This document shows, one piece after another, positions 1 to 7,423 of a stretch of DNA of 11,056 nt (position 1 is the stretch's first letter; every line of letters starts with the position of its first letter). The stretch comes from Legionellales bacterium. Lineage in GTDB: Bacteria; Pseudomonadota; Gammaproteobacteria; Legionellales; Legionellaceae. Both the position numbers and the translations under genes were made by a program. The stretch is taken from NCBI GenBank assembly GCA_020050955.1, contig JAGVJT010000141.1:1-11056 (forward strand), given 5' to 3'. A model generated the notes under the pieces. That model saw nothing but the letters and a program-made list of their open reading frames with translations. It searched no databases and had not been told where the DNA came from.

Positions 1-1719
1 CACAGCATTAGCAGAAGCAAGCAACTGCTGTTCTGTATAAAGATAAGGAGCTGCAAGCCCAAGTGGGCTCGGTACACCATTCACAAGTGCACGCGCTTGG
101 TTGACCAACGCCAATGTGCCTGCAAATAATGGCGATGCTAAACTCGTACCACCATATTGGCAGTAACCACTTGGTTTATTACACCCAGCCTGACTGTAAA
201 TCAAAAGACCTGTAAAAGGATCACCTAACATACCAACGTCAGGGAGCGCTCGATGATTATATTCCCCCACAGAGCCCTGTTCATAACCGCCGGCCGTATA
301 GCTCGCAATCGACTGTTGCCACGAAGGTAGTGCGTAATATTGGCTAATTCCACCACCACTTCCCCCCCAGAATAAATTGTCAACCACACTCCCCCAACCG
401 GACTCAAATGCATAATTCCATTGCGCATCCACAAATAAGCTGCTCGCACCCACCGCCGTCACATACGGTGAACTTGCAGGATAATTCACTGACAATCGTC
501 CAGGGCCTGGATCGGGTGGATTACCACAACTGGACATGGCATTAACATTATCACCACAATCACCCGTTGAAACACCCACACTGATGCCCTGCATCGCCGC
601 TAATTGTAATGACGACTCTAAGGGATTATCTCCTGACATTTCTTGCGCACCCCAGCTATTGGTGATTACGCGTGCATTCAAAAAACCCGCAAACACACCA
701 TTTTGACTAATAATTGTGTGAATCACTTCCGCTAAAGAAGCTTCTAAATTACCGTCCCCAGTGTCCAAAACCAAAGCAACATTCGCACCTGGTGCAATGG
801 TGTGAGATGACTCCAAATCTAATGCAATTTCACCTTCCCAACCTGTCGTTTGGCACGAACTGGTGTAAGTACTACCATCCGAATTAACCACTTTAAAAGT
901 GCTATCATCCAATAATCGAATATGATTTGCTGCATTATAAACATTAGCATCCGTCATGATTTCAGAAGGGCTTTGCTCGCCACAAAAATCAACAATCACC
1001 ACCGTCTGCCCCGTGCCATCAATAGCTGTTCCACGAATAGGTGAGACGCTACTTAAGTTATACGCCGTTTGTAATTGTTGACCTGAAAAACCTGCAAGGG
1101 AGGTCGTCGTCGGGGCTGCGTAAGGAGATTTTATTTGAACCGTTTGCCTTAACGAGGTGTCAGGACGCCCTAGAATCATCGGACGAGAACGAGAAAACTG
1201 ACTAAGGCCGGTGATGGCCAACACATGTTGCCCAATACGTGACTCAAGCGATGGCGATGTCGCATTCGCATAAATATCTCGCCCTTGATAATGATAACGA
1301 TTCATCTTTAAATGCAACATAGACTCAATTTGAGATACACGTCCCGTCACTTTCAATAAATGCCCATGCACCTTTACATGAGTGTGATGAGCAACAAAAT
1401 AATCACGCACCACCTTAATCGTCGCATCATCTGGTAAAAAATGTGCTTGAATGTCGTCATACGTCAAGAATTGTTGATACGATGGGCTTTTTGCATCATA
1501 AAGACGACGAATCGTTTCACTCATGCGATTAGTGTTTTTTAATTTCAACCACACCGTAAACGTCAATACTTGATCAGGCGCTAACTCGCCTAAAAAATGT
1601 GCTTGAGAGAGATATGCCAACTCAGGGTTTGGCAGTGTCATGTAAGCTGAATTTGCAAAAAGAGACGAGCTTACCCATAAAGAACACCACACTATCAAAT
1701 GCCATTTTTTTAGTATCAT
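1..1719 (-). CDS. Secreted sedolisin-type (S53) serine-carboxyl peptidase, C-terminus cut by window edge
   Basis: An exported endopeptidase made as a zymogen. I translated it by hand; the 573 codons from the ATG at 1719 to base 1 are uninterrupted. Residues 1-22 form a signal peptide (MILKK, hydrophobic core, LFA cleavage site). Residues ~25-180 match the pro-kumamolisin activation domain, and the catalytic domain starts near 200. The S53 residues are all present: Glu297 and Asp301 in GEIALD, oxyanion Asp387 in STGD, and nucleophile Ser526 in GGTSLASP. Cysteines 246, 289, 388, 398, 513 and 520 could form three disulfides. The calcium-binding C-terminal segment of the family lies beyond the window. 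The start is supported by AAGGA six to seven bases upstream. It follows the propeller gene by 31 bases, so co-transcription is likely. Known S53 enzymes act at acid pH on extracellular protein; the substrate here is unknown. Family assignment is secure. Confidence 0.93.
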   Translation of the reverse strand, partial: MILKKWHLIVWCSLWVSSSLFANSAYMTLPNPELAYLSQAHFLGELAPDQVLTFTVWLKLKNTNRMSETIRRLYDAKSPSYQQFLTYDDIQAHFLPDDATIKVVRDYFVAHHTHVKVHGHLLKVTGRVSQIESMLHLKMNRYHYQGRDIYANATSPSLESRIGQHVLAITGLSQFSRSRPMILGRPDTSLRQTVQIKSPYAAPTTTSLAGFSGQQLQTAYNLSSVSPIRGTAIDGTGQTVVIVDFCGEQSPSEIMTDANVYNAANHIRLLDDSTFKVVNSDGSTYTSSCQTTGWEGEIALDLESSHTIAPGANVALVLDTGDGNLEASLAEVIHTIISQNGVFAGFLNARVITNSWGAQEMSGDNPLESSLQLAAMQGISVGVSTGDCGDNVNAMSSCGNPPDPGPGRLSVNYPASSPYVTAVGASSLFVDAQWNYAFESGWGSVVDNLFWGGSGGGISQYYALPSWQQSIASYTAGGYEQGSVGEYNHRALPDVGMLGDPFTGLLIYSQAGCNKPSGYCQYGGTSLASPLFAGTLALVNQARALVNGVPSPLGLAAPYLYTEQQLLASANAV

Positions 1720-1750
1720 CAACGTTCCTTGTCTAGTCGTCTGACATCTA

Positions 1751-2896
1751 TCATCCATTTAATAAAAAAAGACTATTCACCGCACTGCTGGTAACAAGCC
1801 CTAAACTCAATCCATTCGTGATTGAAAAGACATAACCACTCTCTGTGCCAGCTAACACTTGACTCGCTAACGTATTCATAAACAAACTGTAAACAGTCTG
1901 CGCGTAAGGCGTCCAAACACCGCCACCTGATAATGCTGTGCTTGAATAAACGTACTGATGTGCGGTCAGGGCATAGAGTGTTTGATTCGCAACGAATACA
2001 CCGTGAATACCACTGCCATCAGGAGCACCATTAATAGCCTGCCATGTAGAGCCCGCATCATGAGAATAATAAACCTGACCATCTGACGAGCCAATGTAGT
2101 AATCCTGATTCAGTGCAAAAAAACTTAATATGCTACCCACACCAGGGTGCATGACAAGCCACGTGCCACCATTATCAAGCGACGAATACAAATTACCATT
2201 CTGTGTGCCTGCATAAAGTATGCCATCTTCAATAAAAACAGCGTGAACTGCACTGCCGTCTAACGGACTTGTGACCACCCAACTCTCACCGTTATTGGTT
2301 GAATAATAAACATGTCCATCGGCCGAACCAAGGTATAGCGCTGTATTGGTCGCAAAAAGACTATTTACAGCATCATCATTCGCACTTTGTCTCAGATTCA
2401 TCCATCGTTGATTAGGTGCCATGGCATAAACATCACCATTTTCAAGACCTGCGTACAACGTTTCTGCTGGTGGTACTGTTTGTAACCTCACATTCAAACT
2501 ATCCACCTGACTGGGCTGATAGCAAAGAAATGCACTGATTTCACCATTCTCATTTTGCTGACAGAGTACAGGACCACGATGCAAATCACCTTTTAAAAGA
2601 GCACCGTCGATTCTTAAGGTCAATAAACAAGAATGCTGAGGCTCAAGCAAAAACGCACGCGAACAATAAGACTCGCCCTCAAGCACACTCACACCTGGTA
2701 GAGGTGATAATGCCCAGGTATGTGCTTTTTTTGATAGATTTTCAACACGGTATTGCACTGTAAAACGATCCGTGTTTAAAAGAGAAAATGATGTCGCGGT
2801 CATTGGCAAAAAATTCAACAACGGCGATGATGCATGAACCATAAGCGATTGAAATAAAAATAGACACCACACCACAAACCACTGTGTTTTTTTCAT
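1751..2896 (-). CDS. Exported protein with four-cysteine N-domain and six-repeat Asp-box/YCF48-like propeller
   Basis: 381 residues. Residues 1-22 are a signal peptide (MKKTQW, hydrophobic core, VHA). Residues ~25-140 form a beta-rich domain with Cys78, Cys90, Cys112 and Cys125, which probably pair in the periplasm. From memory, this domain type opens many secreted Legionellales proteins. Six repeats then begin near residues 147, 187, 226, 266, 307 and 347, a spacing of about 40. Each opens with a pattern like LYxGxxxGxVY. Three carry an Asp-box-like turn (STNNGESW, SLDNGGTW, SHDAGSTW), as in BNR/sialidase-like and YCF48 propellers. Blades 1, 5 and 6 are degenerate at that turn. No catalytic sialidase residues were recognised, so a binding or scaffold role is more likely than hydrolysis. 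The ATG at 2896 has GGGA five bases upstream. The S53 peptidase gene follows in the same direction. The exact function is unknown. Confidence 0.85.
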   Translation of the reverse strand: MKKTQWFVVWCLFLFQSLMVHASSPLLNFLPMTATSFSLLNTDRFTVQYRVENLSKKAHTWALSPLPGVSVLEGESYCSRAFLLEPQHSCLLTLRIDGALLKGDLHRGPVLCQQNENGEISAFLCYQPSQVDSLNVRLQTVPPAETLYAGLENGDVYAMAPNQRWMNLRQSANDDAVNSLFATNTALYLGSADGHVYYSTNNGESWVVTSPLDGSAVHAVFIEDGILYAGTQNGNLYSSLDNGGTWLVMHPGVGSILSFFALNQDYYIGSSDGQVYYSHDAGSTWQAINGAPDGSGIHGVFVANQTLYALTAHQYVYSSTALSGGGVWTPYAQTVYSLFMNTLASQVLAGTESGYVFSITNGLSLGLVTSSAVNSLFLLNG

Positions 2897-2932
2897 TCAT
2901 ATCCCAAGAATTGTCATGTTCAAAATACCCTA

Positions 2933-3079
2933 TCATGAGTGCGACCATGCAACAAGCAATAAGCCTCCCTTGGCGGCCACTTTGTTTAGAGCGCATGATG
3001 ATGAACCTAAACCGAAAGAAGCAAAGACACCACGACCAAAATCGCCGTGGTAAACAGCGATGGTGCGTATCTTACTCAC
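2933..3079 (-). CDS. Possible small glycine-rich protein (48 aa, GTG start), unrecognised
   Basis: A GTG-started frame of 48 codons ends in TGA and lies in the spacer between the RND pump gene and the propeller gene. The peptide is not low-complexity: a basic start (VSKIRT), then a glycine/serine-rich core (HGDFGRGVF, FGLGSSS), one Cys29, and a hydrophobic tail (KGGLLLVAW) ending in SHS. The codons used (GGT, CGT, GCT, TCT, TTC) look like a translated gene rather than random spacer. Against it: no clear Shine-Dalgarno precedes the GTG, and no family was recognised. It starts 29 bases after the pump gene stop and could be read from the efflux transcript, or it may be a remnant of a longer gene. 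Only part of a possible terminator hairpin distinguishes this spacer otherwise. Low confidence. Confidence 0.28.
   Translation of the reverse strand: MSKIRTIAVYHGDFGRGVFASFGLGSSSCALNKVAAKGGLLLVAWSHS
3029..3051 (-). terminator. Hairpin downstream of the efflux operon, possible weak terminator
   Basis: On the minus strand, ACCACGGC pairs with GTCGTGGT around a seven-base loop, giving eight base pairs including one G-U. The hairpin is followed by a T-rich but interrupted tract (GTCTTTGCTTCTTTC). It lies about 58 bases after the pump gene stop, where an operon end would be expected. The U-tract is broken by C and G, and the hairpin sits inside the possible small ORF, so termination may be partial or absent. 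Confidence 0.3.
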
Positions 3080-3108
3080 GTAGATAGAACAACGAATACT
3101 CTACATAC

Positions 3109-6100
3109 TCATGCTTGACGTTTTGCGCGTCGACGCTCTTGCCAAGTTTGCAATAACACATAGAATGCTGGCACAAAAACCACAGCTAAACACGTAGAAG
3201 CGAGCATGCCGCTGCATACCGCAATACCAATGGAGCGCCTTGCATTCGCACCCGCACCTGTTGCGAACACCAGCGGTAACACGCCTAAAATAAACGCAAA
3301 AGATGTCATTAAAATCGGCCGAAACCTTGTTTTTGCACCAAGAACAGCCGACTCAATGATCCCTTTTCCTTGAATTTCTCGCTCTTCCCGTGCGACCTCA
3401 ACAATTAAAATAGCGTTTTTAGCCGCCAGAGCAATCAACAATAAAATCCCAATTTGGGTGTACATGTTATTCGCAAGCCCTAAACACGACAGCACAAGCA
3501 CCGTACCAACCAATGCTAAAGGAACACTTAAGATCACAGAAACAGGTGTTACCCAATTTTCATATTGGCCAGCCAAAATTAAATACACCAACACAAGTGA
3601 CAACGCAAAAATGTAATAACTCATGTTACCTGCAATTTTTTCTTGATACGCAGTACTCGTCCACTCATAAGACATGCCGGCAGGTAAGATTTGCTTTGCA
3701 AGCCGCTCCATTGCATCAATCGCTTGTCCCGAGCTATATCCAGGAGCCGCCAACCCATAAATATTGCTTGATGGATATAAATTGTATAACGAAATCATCG
3801 AAGGCCCGGTAGTAGAGCTCATGTCGGTTAACGTTCCAAGTGGCACCATCATGCCATAACGATTTTTTACATAATAATTACGAACATCTTCAATGCTCAT
3901 GCGAGAGGGCGCGTCAGCTTGAACATAAACCTGGAACACCTGTCCAAATTTTGTAAATAAATTTACATAAGAAGAACCTAAATACGTTTGCAGTGCATCA
4001 GTAGCATCACCGACACTCACACCTAATGACTCTGCTTTTGAACGGTCAATGGGGGCGGATAATTGCGGTGCAGCCGAGCGAAAGGACGTCATTAATTTTT
4101 GTAATTCAGGCTGTGCTTGCCCGTACTGAATCATTTGATCAGTCACGGCCTGAAGTTTTCGATAATCAAAGGAGCCATCTTGTAATTCAAGCTGAAGCTG
4201 AAAACCACCAGCTGCCCCCAAGCCTTGAATCGCAGGCGGCACCATCACTAGGACTTTTGCATCAAGTGTATGTTGAGCAATGGTATTTAATTTGCCATAC
4301 AATGCTAATAAATTCTCATCTTTTCCACGCACGCTCCAATCTTTGAAGATAACGTATAATGCGCCTGAATTTGCAAGACTCGCGTTATTATCCAACAACG
4401 AAACACCATCAATAGCAATCACATTAGCAACACCATCTACTTTTGCAAGTTGTTGCGTGAGCTTATCAAGCAACGTTTGCGTACGACTTAACGTCGCACC
4501 ATCAGGCAATTGCACGCTAAGCATGAGATACCCCTGATCTTCAATCGGAATGAATCCTGTTGGAATTTGCGTTAACCCTAAAATCGCCATTAACACCATA
4601 AACACACCGACAAGACAAACATGACGACTGCGATTCGCTAAGCGCTCAATAAATTGCGTATAAGCACGCTCCATCGGGTAATAAAAACGATCAAATGTTC
4701 GAAAAATAATATTTTTAGATGTCTTTTCTTCTATGGGCTTAAGCCAAACAGCACATTGCGTGGGCTTTAGCGTCATTGCATTTAACGCGCTAATAAGTGC
4801 CGTCGCTGCAATAATCAATGCAAATTGCGCGTACATCGCCCCCGTTAGTCCAGGAATAAAGCCTGCGGGAATAAAAACCGCCATTAACACTAATGTAATT
4901 CCTAAAATAGGCCCCATTAACTCTTTCATGGCTTTAATAGCCGCTTCTTTCGGCGTCAACTTGCGCTCAATATGCTGTGTTACGCCCTCAACAATCACAA
5001 TCGCATCATCAACAACAATACCAATGGCTAATACCAACGCAAACAACGTTAATAAGTTAATCGAGTAACCAATCAAGAGCATGGCAAAAAAAGCACCAAT
5101 AATCGTGACGGGAACCGTTGTGGTTGGTACTAAGGTTGCGCGTGCATTCTGCAAAAACAAAAGAATCACAAGCAACACTAAAATACCGGCTTCATACAAC
5201 GTTTTATACACTTCATGAATGGATGCTTTGACAAACATTGTGGTATCGAAAGGCACCGAATAATGCAACCCAGGTGGAAATTTTTTAGACATTTTATCAA
5301 CGGCTGTACGAACTTCTTTCGCAACATCTAACGCATTTGCTCCTGGCAACTGAAAAATAGCAATAGCGGCTGTCGGTTTACCATTCAATTTCGCTACTTG
5401 ACTGTAATTTGACGAACCAAGCTCCACACGCCCAACATCACGAATTCTGACGATCTTAGCACTACTGCTGGCGTTTGCTTTTTGATTAGGCGCTGTCGCT
5501 TGTTTTTTGATAATAATGTTTGCAAATTCTTCTTGATCTGCAAGCTGCCCTGGAACATTGACCGTTAATTGATACGCCTGATTTCCTGTAATGGGAGGAG
5601 CACCCACTTGACCGGCAGAAATCTGTTTATTTTGGTAGCTAATGGCATTTAAAACATCACTTGGATTTAAACCATAGGCATACATTTTTTTAGGATCAAG
5701 CCAAATGCGCATCGCATAACTGCCCGTACCAAAAACAATAACATTCCCCACCCCTGGCAACCTCGCCAACTCATCTTGCATGTTAATGGCGGCATAATTG
5801 TTAAGAAAAAGGCCATCGTAGGCATCATTATCTGCAGTTAAGGTAATAAACTGCAAAATTGCTGTTGATTTTTGTTGGACAACAACGCCTTGCTGTTGCA
5901 CTGCTTGTGGTAATTGCGCCATCGCCGCTTGCACGCGATTTTGCACAAGCACTTGCGCAAAATTAAGATCTGTTCCAATCGAAAACGTAATGACAAGGGT
6001 ATACGCACCGTTATTCGAATTTGTCGATTGCATGTACAACATGTTTTCAACACCATTGACTTGTTGTTCAATGGGAAGAGCAACTGTTTTAATCAGCGTT

Positions 6101-6267
6101 TTTGCATCCGCACCAGGATAAGTAGTTGTGACTTGAATGGTTGGCGGAACAATGGATGGGTATTGCGTCACAGGCAAAAAAGCCATGGCAATCAATCCAA
6201 GAAACACTAAAAATAGTGCAATGACATTCGCAAGAACCGGTCGTTCAATAAAAAATTTAGATATCAT
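3109..6267 (-). CDS. RND multidrug efflux pump, inner-membrane transporter (HAE1/AcrB-MexF family)
   Basis: A proton-driven drug exporter of 1052 residues, the normal length for the family. It opens with the typical FFIERPVLANVIA first helix. Two similar halves each carry a large periplasmic porter loop (residues ~30-345 and ~565-880) and a membrane bundle (helices ~345-505 and ~880-1040). The proton-relay residues are all visible: Asp420-Asp421 in VVDDAIVIVE (helix 4), Lys950 in AAKNAILIVE (helix 10), and Arg983 in RFRPILMTS. The GFIPIEDQG segment after helix 7 is also typical. Residues ~256-270 are an Ala/Asn/Ser-rich stretch in the first porter loop. The start ATG overlaps the fusion-protein stop (ATGA), with AGAAG upstream, showing tight coupling. 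The protein should act as a trimer contacting the fusion protein and the outer-membrane channel. Drug versus other hydrophobic substrate cannot be told from sequence; heavy-metal RND pumps lack this signature set. Confidence 0.96.
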   Translation of the reverse strand: MISKFFIERPVLANVIALFLVFLGLIAMAFLPVTQYPSIVPPTIQVTTTYPGADAKTLIKTVALPIEQQVNGVENMLYMQSTNSNNGAYTLVITFSIGTDLNFAQVLVQNRVQAAMAQLPQAVQQQGVVVQQKSTAILQFITLTADNDAYDGLFLNNYAAINMQDELARLPGVGNVIVFGTGSYAMRIWLDPKKMYAYGLNPSDVLNAISYQNKQISAGQVGAPPITGNQAYQLTVNVPGQLADQEEFANIIIKKQATAPNQKANASSSAKIVRIRDVGRVELGSSNYSQVAKLNGKPTAAIAIFQLPGANALDVAKEVRTAVDKMSKKFPPGLHYSVPFDTTMFVKASIHEVYKTLYEAGILVLLVILLFLQNARATLVPTTTVPVTIIGAFFAMLLIGYSINLLTLFALVLAIGIVVDDAIVIVEGVTQHIERKLTPKEAAIKAMKELMGPILGITLVLMAVFIPAGFIPGLTGAMYAQFALIIAATALISALNAMTLKPTQCAVWLKPIEEKTSKNIIFRTFDRFYYPMERAYTQFIERLANRSRHVCLVGVFMVLMAILGLTQIPTGFIPIEDQGYLMLSVQLPDGATLSRTQTLLDKLTQQLAKVDGVANVIAIDGVSLLDNNASLANSGALYVIFKDWSVRGKDENLLALYGKLNTIAQHTLDAKVLVMVPPAIQGLGAAGGFQLQLELQDGSFDYRKLQAVTDQMIQYGQAQPELQKLMTSFRSAAPQLSAPIDRSKAESLGVSVGDATDALQTYLGSSYVNLFTKFGQVFQVYVQADAPSRMSIEDVRNYYVKNRYGMMVPLGTLTDMSSTTGPSMISLYNLYPSSNIYGLAAPGYSSGQAIDAMERLAKQILPAGMSYEWTSTAYQEKIAGNMSYYIFALSLVLVYLILAGQYENWVTPVSVILSVPLALVGTVLVLSCLGLANNMYTQIGILLLIALAAKNAILIVEVAREEREIQGKGIIESAVLGAKTRFRPILMTSFAFILGVLPLVFATGAGANARRSIGIAVCSGMLASTCLAVVFVPAFYVLLQTWQERRRAKRQA

Positions 6268-7418
6268 GCTGGGTTCTTCTCATATTGAGGCGCTACTAAA
6301 TTGCCAGGCGTGGCATTTTGTAGTCCACTAACAATCACTTTATCCTCTGCCACTAATCCTTTTGTAATCGCTTGCTGACCGGCCTCAACGCTGCCTAAAA
6401 CAACGCGTTTTAAGACAACTTTGTTGTCTGTATCCACCACCAAAAGATACGGCCCAATTTGATCGTATAAAACGGCCGTATTTGGCACAGTCAACTGCAT
6501 ACTTGAAGCCGTGGTTTCAACCCGAACTTGTACGAATAAACCTGGCACAAGATCTTTCGTTTTATTGGGCATTAACGCACGAAACTCCATCGTGCCAGTC
6601 GATGAATCTAATCCTGTGTTCACAAAATCAAGATTACCCTTGTAATTAAAACCAGAACCATTGAAACTAATTTCAACCGGCACTTGCCTGATACGTTTAG
6701 AATCGTAACCTCTCGCACGTGCAAGTGCTCGAAGCTTCATGAAATCCAATTCGTTGAGATTAAAGTAAACATAAATAGGGTCTAATTGTTCTACCGTCGC
6801 TAATTGCGTTGCCACACCATTGCCGACGAGGTTCCCAACATCAACAAGGTGGCGACCAATACGCCCATCAAAGGGTGCGCTAACCTCTGTATAACTGTAA
6901 TTAATCGAGGCAATATCAGCATTGGCGAGTGCTTTATCAACTTCTGCAGCAGCCTCTTCTTGTTGCGCCAACCACTTTTCAACATTATTGAGTGACGTTG
7001 CATTTTCTTTATACATGCGTAATTGTCGAGCATATTCAGCTTTCGCGTAAGCGTATGCTGCTTGTTGCACTTTTACAGACGCATTCGCCTCTCGTAACTT
7101 CGCCTGATACGGTGCTTGCTCAATGACGAATAATGGCTGACCTTTTTTAACCATAGTGCCATCAGTGAATTTAATCGCATCAAGATAGCCTTCAACACGC
7201 GCAACTAAATTCACCGCGTTATACGCCACCATGTTGCCTGTTTGCGTGATGTGCTCAGCCATGCTTAAACGTTTGGGGTTTTGCACAATCACGACGGGCG
7301 TTGGTAATTGTGTCACATGATGCATCGCTCGATAATGAACGATTAAGTCGACCACAAAGAGTAACGCAAGACCCACTTGCGCCAATTTGATAAGCTTTTC
7401 TTTTTTAACTTGTTCCAT
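6264..7418 (-). CDS. RND efflux membrane-fusion protein (periplasmic adaptor, AcrA/MexE type)
   Basis: This adaptor links the pump to the outer-membrane channel. I chose the ATG at 7418 (384 aa, MEQVKKEK). An in-frame TTG at 7430 would add four residues and overlap the upstream gene, but neither start has a strong ribosome site. Residues ~9-29 are a single hydrophobic anchor; there is no lipobox cysteine, so it is membrane-anchored rather than a lipoprotein. Residues ~73-100 form the first lipoyl half (ARVEGYLDAIKF, GTMVKKGQPLFVIE). Residues ~104-174 are an Ala/Gln-rich helical hairpin, and ~176-198 the second lipoyl half (VSAPFDGRIG, DVGNLV). A beta-barrel (LDPIYVYFNLNE to LVPGLFVQVRV) and a membrane-proximal domain follow. 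Length and order match the family. It lies 5 bases after the outer-membrane-factor stop and overlaps the pump gene by 4. Confidence 0.94.
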   Translation of the reverse strand: MEQVKKEKLIKLAQVGLALLFVVDLIVHYRAMHHVTQLPTPVVIVQNPKRLSMAEHITQTGNMVAYNAVNLVARVEGYLDAIKFTDGTMVKKGQPLFVIEQAPYQAKLREANASVKVQQAAYAYAKAEYARQLRMYKENATSLNNVEKWLAQQEEAAAEVDKALANADIASINYSYTEVSAPFDGRIGRHLVDVGNLVGNGVATQLATVEQLDPIYVYFNLNELDFMKLRALARARGYDSKRIRQVPVEISFNGSGFNYKGNLDFVNTGLDSSTGTMEFRALMPNKTKDLVPGLFVQVRVETTASSMQLTVPNTAVLYDQIGPYLLVVDTDNKVVLKRVVLGSVEAGQQAITKGLVAEDKVIVSGLQNATPGNLVAPQYEKNPA

Positions 7419-7423
7419 AAATA

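Noticed and set aside
225..449. Minus-strand 74-codon frame inside the S53 peptidase gene.
   Set aside because: It lies in another frame of a clearly real gene whose catalytic motifs span this area, so it is a shadow.
2884..3087. Plus-strand frame of 67 codons ending in a very basic tail.
   Set aside because: Its first part overlaps the start of the propeller gene, it has no convincing ribosome site, and the basic residues come from the complement of the Gly/Ser-rich minus-strand frame.
4733..5068. Plus-strand 111-codon frame rich in Ala, Ile and Asn.
   Set aside because: It is antisense to the conserved helix-4 region of the RND pump; the composition mirrors the pump's hydrophobic codons.
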